From Lysobacteraceae bacterium UBA6001 (GTDB taxonomy: Bacteria > Pseudomonadota > Gammaproteobacteria > Xanthomonadales > Xanthomonadaceae): DNA of 27,582 nucleotides. The position numbers and the translations under genes were made by a program. The stretch spans positions 1-27,582 of the forward strand of contig DJAN01000230.1 of the NCBI GenBank assembly GCA_002429615.1, read 5' to 3'. The notes under the pieces are model-generated. The model worked only from the letters and a program-made list of their open reading frames with translations. It was not told the origin of the DNA and made no database searches. Below, in pieces: positions 1 through 8,600 of the stretch (the first letter of the stretch is position 1; each line of letters starts with the position of its first letter).

Positions 1-704
1 TCGATATCCAGCGTGCGCGGCGTGAGGTGGTTGATATGCGGCCCATGGAAGCTGACCACGTCGGCGATCAGCCGATGCGCATCGTGCAGCGCGTGATAGG
101 TGGGCAGCGGCACGGTGGCATCGCTGTGCCAGCGGAAGGTCTCCAGCGCTTCGGCAACGAAGCGGTCGGCATCGGCCGCGTCCAGGCCACCGTCACGCTC
201 GGCCTGTTCGATCAACGCGCGCGCGCCGGCGGTGAAGATGTCACGACGCGCGAGGATGTCGGCGGCCTGCGCGCGCAGCGCGGCATCCTCGATCAGCTCC
301 AGGCGCAGCAGCGAGGTGAACACACGGAACGGATTGCGCGCCAGCGCGGCGGCATCGACCGGACGGAACGCGGTCGAATGCACCGGCACGCCGGCCACCG
401 ACAGATCGTAGTAGCCCACCGGATGCATGCCCATCACCGCGAACAGCCGGCGCAGCATCGACAGCTCCTCCGCGCTGCCGACGCGGATGGCGCCGTGCCG
501 CTCCAGGTCCAGGCGCGCGCGCTCGTCGTTGCGGTCCAGGCGCTGCGCCAGGGCCGGGTCGTCGGCCAGCACCTGCGCGTTGACCTGCGCCACCAGCGAC
601 ATCAGCTCGCCATACAGCGGCACCTCCAGCCGGTACATGTCGGACATGGCCTGGGCGAAGCGGCTGCGGATGTGGTCGGAGCTGACGAAGGACTTACCGG
701 TCAT
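1..704 (-). CDS. 2-oxoadipate dioxygenase/decarboxylase (DUF1338, HglS/YdcJ-like), C-terminus cut off by window edge
   Basis: The first 234 residues of a DUF1338 protein are visible; the gene continues beyond base 1. Members are Fe(II)-dependent enzymes of the VOC fold; HglS converts 2-oxoadipate to D-2-hydroxyglutarate in D-lysine catabolism. Reading from ATG at 704, the sequence has RHGAIRVG with His70, a GYYDLSVAGVPVHSTAFRP block (about 97-115) and FHGPHINHLTPRTLD with His226. His70 and His226 match the positions of metal ligands known for HglS; the third ligand, a C-terminal Glu, lies outside the window. No good Shine-Dalgarno precedes the ATG, and no nearby in-frame start is better. The next gene upstream ends at 807 on the same strand. 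The family assignment is firm; the substrate is inferred from the family, since no other lysine-catabolism gene is visible. Confidence 0.88.
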   Translation of the reverse strand, partial: MTGKSFVSSDHIRSRFAQAMSDMYRLEVPLYGELMSLVAQVNAQVLADDPALAQRLDRNDERARLDLERHGAIRVGSAEELSMLRRLFAVMGMHPVGYYDLSVAGVPVHSTAFRPVDAAALARNPFRVFTSLLRLELIEDAALRAQAADILARRDIFTAGARALIEQAERDGGLDAADADRFVAEALETFRWHSDATVPLPTYHALHDAHRLIADVVSFHGPHINHLTPRTLDI

Positions 705-806
705 GGCATACACGAACGAAGCGCCGGCCCGTTGCCGGCCCCGGCATTTTCGCCGAGCCAGCCCCGCGCCGGCCAGCCGCACAGCAGCAAAACCGGTAGC
801 CGCGCT

Positions 807-1358
807 TCAGGGTGTCTTGTCGCTGCCGGCCGGGGCATGCGCGGCACGGGCACGTTCCAGCCGTTGCGCGGCGTCGCCGAGCTGCTCGTGCAGGCGCGCG
901 TCGAGCACGATCGGACGATCCCAGCGGTCGTAGCTGTCCACCAGCGCGTGGCGCACCTGGCGATAAGCCAGGTTGTCCGGCTCGCCCTGGGCGGCCAGTA
1001 CCGCCTGCCAGGTGCAGCCGGGCGCATTGCTGCGTTCACGCACCAGCACCCGGCACGGCTGCCGGGTGGCCTGCGCCCAGGCACAGGCGAAGTAGAGATC
1101 GCCCGCGCGCCAGCCGGAGGCCTTCAACACCGCCTCCGCGTAACCACGGCGCACATCGAGATAACGCGCGACCTCGTCGAGGAAACTGGCGGGATAGCGG
1201 CGTGCGTAGGCGTCGATGTCGTCGAGCTGGCGGTCGAGCCAGGCGTCGCCGGTGGCATAGGCCGAGGCCGGCTCCGTGCGCGTCGCGGCAGCCTGCGCCA
1301 TGACCGTCGGCGCGGCCAACCCGCCGGCGAGCAACAACACGAAGGCCGCCGCGCGCAT
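807..1358 (-). CDS. Secreted conserved hypothetical protein
   Basis: A 183-residue protein with a clear signal peptide (MRAAAFVLLLAGGLAAP, cleavage probably after VMAQA). The mature part has the pattern DDIDAYARRYPASFLDEVARYLDVRRG, then GWRAGDLYFACAWAQATRQPC and a basic/acidic helical C-terminus rich in Ala and Arg. The two cysteines near GDLYFACA and RQPC and a third in APGCTW could allow a disulphide in the periplasm. I do not recognise a catalytic domain. The ATG at 1358 is chosen because it begins the signal peptide. The longer reading frame upstream lies inside the end of the HAD gene. The start is only 5 bp after the HAD stop, so the two are probably co-transcribed. Function unknown. 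Confidence 0.72.
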   Translation of the reverse strand: MRAAAFVLLLAGGLAAPTVMAQAAATRTEPASAYATGDAWLDRQLDDIDAYARRYPASFLDEVARYLDVRRGYAEAVLKASGWRAGDLYFACAWAQATRQPCRVLVRERSNAPGCTWQAVLAAQGEPDNLAYRQVRHALVDSYDRWDRPIVLDARLHEQLGDAAQRLERARAAHAPAGSDKTP

Positions 1359-1363
1359 GCTGC

Positions 1364-2116
1364 TTATGCCGCGCCGTCGCGCGCGAGTTGGTCCAGCGCC
1401 CGCACCGCCTGCGGCCATTCGCGTGGATGCGGCACTTCGCGCAGGCGCGGCGAGTTCGCATCGACGCCGTGTTCGGCTTCATGGGCCCAGGTCAGCGCAT
1501 ACGGGGTATGGATGCCCCAGCCACCCAGCGCCAGCACCGGCTCGACATCCGAGCGCAACGAATTGCCGACCATCGCGAAACGCGAGGCCGGCAGCGCGAA
1601 CTCGGCCAGCACCCGCGCATAGGTGCGCGGATCCTTCTCCGAGACGATCTCGATGCGCGGGAACAGGTCGGCCAGGCCGGACTGGGCGATCTTGCGTTCC
1701 TGGTGGAACAGGTCGCCCTTGGTGATCAGCACGACGTGGTAGTCGCGGGCAATCTCCGTCACCGCTTCCCGCACGCCTACCAGCACATCCACCGGATGCT
1801 GCAGCGTGTCGCGGCCGATCTCGACGATGCGCTCGATGTCGCGCGTGTCGATGCGGCGGTCGGTCATCTCGATGGCGGCCTCGATCATCGACAGCACCAT
1901 GCCTTTGACGCCGTAGCCGAAGATCTTGAGGTTGCGCCGCTGCACCGTGAGCAGGTGGCCGAGGGTGCGGGGGTCGCCCAGGTCGATGTAACGGCCGACG
2001 ATGGATTCGAACTCGGCCTCGGCGGCGCGGTAGTAATCCTCGCTCTTCCAGAGCGTGTCGTCGCCGTCGAACCCCACCAGGCCGATGCCGGTGTCGCGTG
2101 TCTGCAAGATAGCCAT
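1364..2116 (-). CDS. HAD-superfamily hydrolase
   Basis: A 250-residue cytosolic phosphohydrolase of the haloacid dehalogenase superfamily. Motif I is FDGDDTLW (nucleophile D17, acid/base D19). Motif II is in VVLITKGD, a lysine near SEKD is the likely motif III region, and motif IV is GNSLRSD. A helical cap lies between motif I and motif II (about residues 30-110). The family is typically active on small phosphate esters; the substrate cannot be read from sequence. The ATG at 2116 opens the conserved core; the frame is open further upstream but would run back through the terminator hairpin at 2142-2167. No Shine-Dalgarno is present. A TACAAT hexamer at 2123-2128 is 7 bp from the ATG, which suggests a leaderless or nearly leaderless mRNA. 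The gene is probably co-transcribed with the small secreted protein downstream. Confidence 0.88.
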   Translation of the reverse strand: MAILQTRDTGIGLVGFDGDDTLWKSEDYYRAAEAEFESIVGRYIDLGDPRTLGHLLTVQRRNLKIFGYGVKGMVLSMIEAAIEMTDRRIDTRDIERIVEIGRDTLQHPVDVLVGVREAVTEIARDYHVVLITKGDLFHQERKIAQSGLADLFPRIEIVSEKDPRTYARVLAEFALPASRFAMVGNSLRSDVEPVLALGGWGIHTPYALTWAHEAEHGVDANSPRLREVPHPREWPQAVRALDQLARDGAA

Positions 2117-2135
2117 GCCCGCATTGTAGCGGGCA
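2116..2135 (-). promoter_or_regulatory. -10-like element inside an inverted repeat abutting the HAD hydrolase start codon
   Basis: TGCCCGC (2116-2122) and GCGGGCA (2129-2135) form a perfect 7-bp inverted repeat around ATTGTA, which reads TACAAT on the minus strand. The arm begins at the A of the start codon. TACAAT is correctly placed to direct initiation at or next to the ATG. No convincing -35 is seen 16-18 bp further upstream, where the terminator stem sits. Confidence 0.4.
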
Positions 2136-2167
2136 AAGGAAAGGCGGGAGCCCGAAGGCTCCCGCCT
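2135..2167 (-). terminator. Rho-independent terminator of the EF-hand gene
   Basis: AGGCGGGAGCC and GGCTCCCGCCT form a perfect 11-bp stem (2142-2152 with 2157-2167). On the minus strand the loop reads TTCG, an extra-stable tetraloop. It is followed by a T-rich stretch (TTTCCTTT), 34 bp after the EF-hand stop. This separates the EF-hand gene from the HAD gene. Confidence 0.85.
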
Positions 2168-2200
2168 GGGTTGTCGCGACACAAAGCCGCGACGGGGGGC

Positions 2201-2521
2201 TCAGTTCTGCTGCTGCGGGGCGGCGCTGTTGGCACCATCCTGCTGCTTGGCCACGAAGGCCTTGTATTCGTCCGGGGTCAGCTTGCCATCGGCATTGCCG
2301 TCAGCCTGGTCGAAGATCTGCGAGAGGCCGGCGTTGACCTGCGCCTCCTGCTTGCTGATCGCGCCATCGCTGTCGGTATCGACGCTGGCCCAGGTCTGTC
2401 CACCGCCGCCCCCGCCCTGCTGCGCGGCAGCGCCGGACTGGGCGCTCTGGGCAAAGGCCGGGAGCGCGAGCGCGGCGGCCAGGACGGTGGACACGACGAA
2501 CAGGGGCTTGCGGTTGTTCAT
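2201..2521 (-). CDS. Secreted EF-hand calcium-binding protein
   Basis: A 106-residue exported protein. Residues 1-24 are a signal peptide (basic MNNRKP, hydrophobic core, AFA-Q cleavage). A Gln/Gly-rich linker (25-42) leads into two EF-hand loops. Loop 1 is D48-x-D50-x-D52-G with E59 at position 12; loop 2 is D74-x-N76-x-D78-G with E85 at position 12. All canonical Ca2+ ligands are present. The C-terminus is Gln/Ala-rich. The start is supported by AGGAG about 10 bases upstream. It sits alone between a terminator and a 218-bp upstream region containing a long inverted repeat, so it is probably monocistronic. It may be a periplasmic calcium buffer or sensor; the partner is unknown. Confidence 0.9.
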   Translation of the reverse strand: MNNRKPLFVVSTVLAAALALPAFAQSAQSGAAAQQGGGGGGQTWASVDTDSDGAISKQEAQVNAGLSQIFDQADGNADGKLTPDEYKAFVAKQQDGANSAAPQQQN

Positions 2522-2625
2522 GGGGTGGTTCTCCTGATTCGGGGAAATACGCGGTGTTGCCGCGCATGGAACCCACCCTAGTCAGCACCGATGAACCGCG
2601 ATTGCGCGGCGATCGCGCATTCGAC

Positions 2626-2677
2626 GCCGCGTTAACCTATCGCGCGACGAGACGCGCTTGGCATTGATTAACGCGGC
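2626..2677. repeat. 10-bp inverted repeat GCCGCGTTAA / TTAACGCGGC upstream of the EF-hand gene
   Basis: Perfect arms at 2626-2635 and 2668-2677, 42 bp start to start (four helical turns). An inner GCGCG/CGCGC stem lies between them. It is in the spacer between the membrane-protein stop (2740) and the EF-hand start (2521), so it could be a paired operator or an mRNA stem-loop. A related, shorter pair occurs at 16522-16566. Confidence 0.55.
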
Positions 2678-2692
2678 ATCACGAGCCCGTAA

Positions 2693-2712
2693 GACATCGG
2701 TTCAGCGATGTC
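2693..2712 (-). terminator. Weak hairpin after the small membrane protein gene
   Basis: GACATCG (2693-2699) pairs with CGATGTC (2706-2712) around a 6-nt loop, 28 bp after the stop of the membrane-protein gene on the minus strand. Only a short TTA follows, so termination would be weak. It marks the plausible end of the six-gene minus-strand run. Confidence 0.35.
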
Positions 2713-2739
2713 GAAAAGCGAGAACTGCGTTCGCCGGCT

Positions 2740-3117
2740 TTACGAATCGGCAACGTTGTCGGCGGCGTGCGCGGCACTGAACAAACGCCAACCCAGTCCG
2801 ACACCGGCGAGTGCACCGGCCACTTCGAGCACCACGCGCCCGCCCAGCTGGTCCGGATCGTGGATGCTCTGCAGCGCGAGCCGCGCGTACAGCGGCGATT
2901 CCAGGCGCACGATGCTGGTATAGAAAAGATTCCAGATATCCCAGCCAGCCGAGAGCGCGATCGCCGCCAGGCACGCCCAGCCCACCGAATGTCCCAACGA
3001 CAGGCCGGCGCGCCGGCACAGTGCCTGCGAGACCCAGTAAACGCCCAGGCCGACGAGCAGGGCGATCAGTCCGGCTTCGAGCGAGCCGAGCAGGCCGAAG
3101 TGCAGCGGGAGATTCAT
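2740..3117 (-). CDS. Small inner-membrane protein, unknown function
   Basis: A 125-residue hydrophobic protein with three probable transmembrane helices, at about residues 10-32, 45-66 and 95-113. The loop between helices 2 and 3 contains RLESPLYARLALQSIHDPDQLGG and would carry any interaction surface. The tail is short and polar. ATG at 3117 is preceded by GGAG at 5-6 bases, which favours it over the upstream in-frame ATG. It is the last gene of the minus-strand run that begins with the transglutaminase-like gene, 65 bp after the CPXCG gene. I do not recognise a family; the co-location with peptidoglycan genes may be incidental. Confidence 0.72.
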   Translation of the reverse strand: MNLPLHFGLLGSLEAGLIALLVGLGVYWVSQALCRRAGLSLGHSVGWACLAAIALSAGWDIWNLFYTSIVRLESPLYARLALQSIHDPDQLGGRVVLEVAGALAGVGLGWRLFSAAHAADNVADS

Positions 3118-3182
3118 GGGACTCCAGAAAGCGGATGGGGGCCGCGCCATTCTAGACGGGCCGCCGCGCCTGCCGCCCGGGC

Positions 3183-3380
3183 TCAGCCCTCGTCCTGGGA
3201 CAGCGCGCGTACCTCGGGCTCTCCGTCCTCGCCGATCCCGACGTGGATCTGGATCGGGCGGCAGCAGACCTGGCAGTCCTCCACGTAGGACTGTGCGTCC
3301 ACCGAGCCATCCACCACGATGCCGATCCACTCGCCGCAGTACGGGCAGGGAATGTCGATGAAGTGCTGCAGGTCGCTCAC
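3183..3380 (-). CDS. CPXCG motif-containing cysteine-rich protein
   Basis: A 65-residue cytosolic protein of the small CPXCG family. A CPYC knuckle (C12, C15) is followed by EDCQVCC (C36, C39, C40), spaced as in a zinc-ribbon or rubredoxin-like metal site. The C-terminus is acidic. It probably binds Zn or Fe; no biochemical role is established for the family that I know of. It begins 4 bp after the stop of the dipeptidase gene and so is almost certainly in the same transcript. Whether it contributes to peptide metabolism or is a passenger cannot be told. Confidence 0.88.
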   Translation of the reverse strand: MSDLQHFIDIPCPYCGEWIGIVVDGSVDAQSYVEDCQVCCRPIQIHVGIGEDGEPEVRALSQDEG

Positions 3381-3384
3381 GCCG

Positions 3385-4095
3385 CTATCTCACCGGGAAG
3401 TCGTAGGCAGTATCCGGCGTCGGCTCGGGAAGGAAGGTGAAGTGCCACCACTCCAGCGGGTAGTTGACGAAACCTTCGGCCGCCATCGCCTTCAGCAGGC
3501 GCTGGCGACGTTCGCGCTGCGCGGCGCTGACTTCCGGCGAATCGGTGTGCGCGCGGGGATCGAACAGGTCGAAGTCGGTGCCCATGTCCAGCGGCTGGCA
3601 GGCACCTTGTCGGCATTCGGCCAGGGTCAGGTCGATCGTGGCGCCCCGGCTGTGGCCGGAGTGGTCGGCGATGTAATCCGGGATCAGCGCCGATTTCTCC
3701 ACGCGCGGGTAGTGCACCGCCTTGGTCGACTGGTCCTGCAGGTCGGACGCCCAGGTCACGAACGCATGCACCGCGCGTACCGGGCGGTAACAGTCGTAGA
3801 TGTGCAGCGTCTCGTGGCTGGCGCGCAGGCGGGCCTGCACGCGTGCCAGTGCTTCGGCCGCGGGGCGCAGCAGCAGGCAGGTGGGCGCGGCGTAACCCGC
3901 CACCGGATGCCCGGTGAAGTTGTCCGCGCCCGCATAACGCATGTCGATCCGCAGGCCGGGCGCCAACGTGCTGACATCGACCATGCCGGCCTCGGCGGCA
4001 TCGCGGGCCGGCGATAGCGTCGGCGTCGCCGCGCCGGCGAGCGTCGAGGCCAGGCTAAGAGCAAGCGCCGCTGCGATGGAATTCCAGGTCGCCAT
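3385..4095 (-). CDS. D-alanyl-D-alanine dipeptidase, VanX/DdpX type (peptidase M15), secreted
   Basis: A 236-residue zinc dipeptidase that hydrolyses D-Ala-D-Ala. The VanX signature SGHSRGATID gives zinc ligands H148 and D155. EWWHF gives catalytic E215 and zinc ligand H218. DCYRP (R104) matches the substrate-carboxylate arginine region. Residues 1-23 are a signal peptide, so it acts in the periplasm, as housekeeping DdpX-like enzymes can. Here it would degrade peptide fragments rather than confer vancomycin resistance (no vanH/vanA is present). The start ATG at 4095 lies 41 bp inside the end of the serine hydrolase gene. The stop is 4 bp from the CPXCG gene. This packing implies translational coupling within the murein-peptide operon. 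Family confidence is high; the natural substrate (free D-Ala-D-Ala versus longer D-peptides) is inferred. Confidence 0.93.
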   Translation of the reverse strand: MATWNSIAAALALSLASTLAGAATPTLSPARDAAEAGMVDVSTLAPGLRIDMRYAGADNFTGHPVAGYAAPTCLLLRPAAEALARVQARLRASHETLHIYDCYRPVRAVHAFVTWASDLQDQSTKAVHYPRVEKSALIPDYIADHSGHSRGATIDLTLAECRQGACQPLDMGTDFDLFDPRAHTDSPEVSAAQRERRQRLLKAMAAEGFVNYPLEWWHFTFLPEPTPDTAYDFPVR

Positions 4096-5620
4096 AGTCG
4101 TAGCTGAAGTCCGCGTCGGGATCGATCGCCTTCAGGTGCATCGTCGCACGTCCCTGCGCATCGGAATCGAAATCCAGCCATGGCTCGGCGTCGACGCTGG
4201 CGTCGTCCCAGTCCACCAGCCAGCGCCCGCCGGACTGCATCACCTTGCCGCGCAGCAACGGCGAGCGCTCGGCGACGAAGCTGAGCGCGCCATCGACCGC
4301 GCACAGCCGCACTTCGCCGAACCAGGGATCGCGATAGATGCCACTGCGCGCGGCAGCGGCACGCGCCGCCACCGGTTGGCGGTCGGCGGTATCGGGCTTG
4401 CGGGCGGCCGGCGGCTTCGGCTTGGCGTCGTCACGCGCCATCGCGGCGGCGTAGTAGGCCACGTCGAACCTCGCATCGGCGCCCAGCAGGTGCTTCTGCA
4501 ACGCCTCGCCCAGCGCGGTGCGCGCGGCTTCGCCGTCGCCATTGATGAGGATCACGAAGCCACTGCGGCGGTCCGGCAGCAGCACCAGCGACGAATACAT
4601 GCCCATCAGCGTGCCGGTGTGCGCGACCTTCCACTGCCCGTCCACGTCCGACAGCCGCCACCCGTAGCCGTAGCCATATAGATGGTTGTCGTCCCAGTCG
4701 CGCATGCGCTGGCTGATCGGCATCGGCGTATGCAGCGACCACACCGCGTGGCGCTGTGCGTCCGACAGCCATGGGCTCCGGGCATCCGGGCGCAGCCAGG
4801 CGCGATCCATCCACGTCAGCATGTCGTCCAGGCTGCAGCGGATGCCACCGGCGGCCATCGACGGCACGTCGGCCACGCCCTCGCCATCCTCACGCACCGG
4901 CACGTTGCGGCCGTCCTGGCGCATGTGCGGCTGGGCGATGTTGCCGATGTCCCGCGGCCGCCATGCACCCACCTGGCAGCGCGCCATGCCCAGCGGCGCG
5001 AAGACCTGCTCGCGCACCAGCTGGTCGTAAGGCTTGCCGCCCGCGCGCGCGGCGACCTCGCCGGCTACCACGTACAGCAGGTTGTCGTAGGCGTAGTGCG
5101 CGCGAAAACTATGTGTCGGCCTGAGATACGCCAGTCCCGCGATGATGTCGGCGCGGGTGAAGTCATTCGGCTCCGGCCACAGCATCAGGTCGCCCGCGCC
5201 CAGGCCCAGCCCGCTGTTGTGGATCAGCAGGTCGCGCACCTGGATGTTGCGCGTCACCCACGGGTCGTACATGCGGAATTCCGGCAGGTACTTGGTGACC
5301 GGGTCGTCCCAGGCCAGCTTGCCCTGGTCCACCAGCCGTGCCAGCAGGCCGGTGGTCATCGCCTTGCTGTTGGAGGCGATCTTGAACAGCGTGTCCGCGT
5401 CGATCGCCTCGCCGCTGCCCGCGCTGCGCTCGCCGGCGGTACGCCGGTACACCACCTGCCCGTCCTCGATCACCCCGACCGCCAAGCCCGGCAGCTGGTA
5501 CTGCGCCATGGCCTGATCGAACAGGCGGTCGTAGGCGGCGGTGTCGCGCTCCGGCGTCGCCGCGTGAGCGAAGGGCAGCACGAGCAGCGCCAGCCATGCG
5601 GCGCGAGCAGGCAGTTTCAA
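4055..5620 (-). CDS. Secreted serine hydrolase, class C beta-lactamase/DD-peptidase fold (Beta-lactamase family)
   Basis: A 521-residue protein with a signal peptide (MKLPARAAWLALLVLPFAHA) and a serine beta-lactamase-like domain. Active-site motifs are SNSK (S83, K86), YDN (Y178, N180) and HTG (334-336), with family segments IHNSGL and YGYGWRL. A C-terminal beta-rich extension (about 390-521, DUF3471-like) follows an Ala/Pro-rich linker. Related enzymes are DD-peptidases, D-amino-acid amidases or esterases. The start is taken as TTG at 5620 because GGGAG lies 6 bases upstream and the signal peptide begins there; another in-frame TTG at 5635 lacks such support. It overlaps the VanX gene by 41 bp and follows the TonB receptor after a 61-bp gap holding a hairpin. 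In context it is most likely a peptidase acting on D-Ala-terminated or other murein peptides (inference). Confidence 0.87.
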   Translation of the reverse strand: MKLPARAAWLALLVLPFAHAATPERDTAAYDRLFDQAMAQYQLPGLAVGVIEDGQVVYRRTAGERSAGSGEAIDADTLFKIASNSKAMTTGLLARLVDQGKLAWDDPVTKYLPEFRMYDPWVTRNIQVRDLLIHNSGLGLGAGDLMLWPEPNDFTRADIIAGLAYLRPTHSFRAHYAYDNLLYVVAGEVAARAGGKPYDQLVREQVFAPLGMARCQVGAWRPRDIGNIAQPHMRQDGRNVPVREDGEGVADVPSMAAGGIRCSLDDMLTWMDRAWLRPDARSPWLSDAQRHAVWSLHTPMPISQRMRDWDDNHLYGYGYGWRLSDVDGQWKVAHTGTLMGMYSSLVLLPDRRSGFVILINGDGEAARTALGEALQKHLLGADARFDVAYYAAAMARDDAKPKPPAARKPDTADRQPVAARAAAARSGIYRDPWFGEVRLCAVDGALSFVAERSPLLRGKVMQSGGRWLVDWDDASVDAEPWLDFDSDAQGRATMHLKAIDPDADFSYDYGDLEFHRSGACS

Positions 5621-5640
5621 TGCGGTCTCCCACAAGGCAG

Positions 5641-5670
5641 GGCCGACGGACGATAGCGCGTCCGCCGGCC
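5641..5670 (-). terminator. Strong hairpin between the TonB receptor and the serine hydrolase genes
   Basis: GGCCGACGGACG (5641-5652) and CGTCCGCCGGCC (5659-5670) form a 12-bp stem with one mismatch and loop ATAGCG, starting 12 bp after the receptor stop. No T-tract follows on the minus strand. It may therefore protect the receptor mRNA 3' end or attenuate readthrough rather than fully terminate. Confidence 0.55.
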
Positions 5671-5681
5671 TTGCGTCCCCA

Positions 5682-8600
5682 TCAATAATCCAGCGACACC
5701 ACCAGCTGCGCGTAACGCGGCGCCTGGAAACTTTCCGGATACAGGAACAGCTCGTTCGGGCTGCCCACCGCGCCTTCGTACTCCTGGTTCACCGACAGCT
5801 TCTTCTGCTGGTTGGTGAGGTTGTACACGGCGAACTTCACCTTCAGGTTGGTCTCGTTGAAGGACTTCAGCCAGGTCACGCTCGCGCCCAGCTCGTAGCT
5901 CCACGGCAGGCGGCCATAGCCACCGCGCGAGGAATGCGCGTAGACGCGCTCGCCGGAGAAGTCCGAATCGCAGTTCTCCACGCAGACGTAGTAGCTGTGG
6001 TAGACGGTGCTGTCATACGGATTGCCGACGCCGAAGCCGGTGACCGGCCCGCCGGAACGTGCATCCAGCGTCGCGCCCACCAGCCAGTTGTCGGTGATCG
6101 CGTAGGCGCCGCGCAGCTTGAACTGGTGGCGGCGGTCATTGGCGAGATAGCCGTAGCCGTTGTAGTTCACCCACGGGTCGTCGAAGTTCTCGGTGCGGCC
6201 GGTATCGGAGAAGTCGGTATCCGAGTTCACCGGGCCTTCGGCGTTGCCGCGGCCATAGGCCAGGGTGTAGGAGGCGTTCATCGACCACTTGCCGTCCCAC
6301 GCGCGGTCCAGCTGCAGCTCCAGCGCCTTGTAGTCGCGCTTGGGCTTCTCCCAGCCCCGCTGGCCGATGTAGGTCATGATCGGATCGCCGTCGGCGTCCA
6401 CGCCGTCCTGGCGATACATCGCCCAACCTTCCTTCGCGGTGTCCACGGTGACCCAGCCATCGGCGCTGCCATCGCAGTCGGTGTCGCCCCAGACGGTGAC
6501 CTTCTTGCCCGGGTTGGCCATCACCCAGCCGATGTAGCCGTCCGGCCCGCAGGCGCCGGTGGCGCTGATCTCCATGTCGTCGATGGCGTTGTGCAGCTTG
6601 CGGTAGATGCCGCGCACGCCATACGACCAGGCTTCGTTGATGGACTGCTGGAAGCCCAGGATCGCCTCGTCCTGGTAGACCGGATCCATGTCGCGATCCA
6701 CTTCCGAACGCAGGTCGCCGACCGTGCCGTCGCCCTGTGAGTCATCCACCGGGCCGATCTGCGCGCCGAGCACCGGCACCTGGTACTGCGAGCCGTTGAG
6801 CTCGCGGGTCTCCCAGCCGGCCAGCGCGTAGTAGGTGCGCTCGTCGAGCAGGCCGCCGGCCTGCTTGATGTTGATGACGTTGGCCACCGGCAGGAAGTAG
6901 CGGCCGACGTTGCCGAACAGCTTCATCGTGCCGTCGCCCTTGATGTCCCACGACGCGCCGAAGCGCGGGGCGACCATGTCGTCCATCTTGATGTAGCTGC
7001 GGCCTTCCGAGTCCTTGTTGTCGAACGCTTCCAGGCGCAGGCCAAGGTTGAGCAGCAGGTTCGGGGTGACCGACCAGTTGTCTTCCAGGTAATACGCCGA
7101 GTTGTCGGTCTCGAACGTGCCGGCGATCTCGTAGCGGCGCGCGCGCACATAGGCGGTGGTGCCTGCCGGCACCTGGCCACCGTTCACCAGCGTGGCGCCC
7201 GGGGTGGTCTTGTAGACGTTGTAGTAGTAGCCGCCCGGGCCGGGATACTTGCGCTCGTAATCGGAGGTGTTCTCCTCGCGGTCCAGGCCGAAGCGCAGCA
7301 GGTGGTCGCCCAGGGTCCACTCGAAGTCCAGGCGGCCGGCCTTGCGCTCGTCCTCGCGCGATTCCACCGCCGAGTTGGTGGTGCAGCCCAGCGGGATGCC
7401 CGCCGGCGCGATGCCGGCCTCGGACACCACGCGGTTGCACTCGATGTCGGTCTGGCTGTAGTTGGCGTAGTCGCGCGTGTTGCGGCCGATCATCGCCTTC
7501 ATGACGAAGGTGTCGGTGAGGTGGCCGTTGTAGGTCAGCGCGTAGTTGTCGCCACCGGTGTCGGTGAAGATGGTGTTGGTCTGGCTGCCGCGCGTACCGG
7601 TGAGGTAGTCGTAGCGGTAGACGTCGGCGACGTTCTGGTTGCTGTCCGAGAAGCCCAGCAGCGACAGGCTGTGGTTGTCGGTGATCTGCCAGTCGAGCTT
7701 GCCACCCCAGAAGCCGTCGTCCGCCTTGCCGTTGTTGAAGGTGGAGCCGTCGTCGCTGGTGCTGAAGGCGCGGTTGTCGCGCGCCTCGTACATGCCGAAG
7801 AAGAACAGGCGGTCCTTCACGATTGCGCCCGAGCCCCACACATTGAGCTTGTTGTGGGTGCCGCCGTCGTGGCTGGAGATGATGTACGGGTCGCCGTTGG
7901 CGAGGTAGTAGTCCTTGCCGCTCGCGCCCCAGGCGCTGGGCTCGGCGGTAAGCTCGACGCCGGCGTGGAAGTCGTTGGTGCCGGAACGCGTCACCGCGTT
8001 GATCACGCCGCCGGTGGTGCGGCCGTACTCGACCGAGTAGCCGCCGGTCTTGACCTGGAATTCCTGGAAGAACGCGAATGGCGCCGAGGAGAAGCCCACT
8101 CGGTTGTAGAAGTCGGTGACGTTGAGGCCGTCGATATAGACCGCGTTCTCGGCCACCGAGGAGCCGCCGAAGGAGATGCCCTGCCCGCCCAGCGACGACT
8201 TGCCCGAGACCACGCCCGGCGCCAGCATCGCGACCGACTTCAGGTCCTGGTCCACCGGCATGCGCGCCAGGTCCTGGCGGCTGATGTTCATCGCCGACTC
8301 GGTCGAGGTCACGTCCACCATCGACACCACCTGCGGCGCGCGCACTTCCACCGCGCCGAGCGTGCTGATCGCGCCCACCGGCACGTTCACCGTGGTCGCG
8401 TTGCCCAGCGTCACCACCACCTCACCGACCGGGGTCGGCGCACCGCCGCCCACGCTCAGTTCCATCTGGTAGGTGCCTGGCGACAGCAGCGGGATGCGGT
8501 AGCTGCCGTCGGCATTGACCGTGGTCGAGCGCGCAAAGCCGGTTTGCGGGTTGCGTACGGTGACCGTGGCGCCGCTGAGCTTCTGCCCGCCCTCGGTGAC

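Noticed and set aside
27..1622. Long open frame on the plus strand across the DUF1338, secreted-protein and HAD genes
   Set aside because: It is antisense to three well-supported genes, has Arg/Gln/His-biased composition typical of a GC-rich reverse-strand shadow, and crosses their boundaries.
3385..4095. Vancomycin-resistance gene
   Set aside because: The VanX-type dipeptidase stands without vanH, vanA or vanRS, has a signal peptide and sits among peptide-catabolism genes, so a housekeeping or nutritional role fits better.
4055..5620. Antibiotic-resistance beta-lactamase
   Set aside because: The fold and SxxK/YxN/HTG motifs are shared with DD-peptidases and esterases; the YDN and C-terminal extension and operon context give no support for a resistance role.
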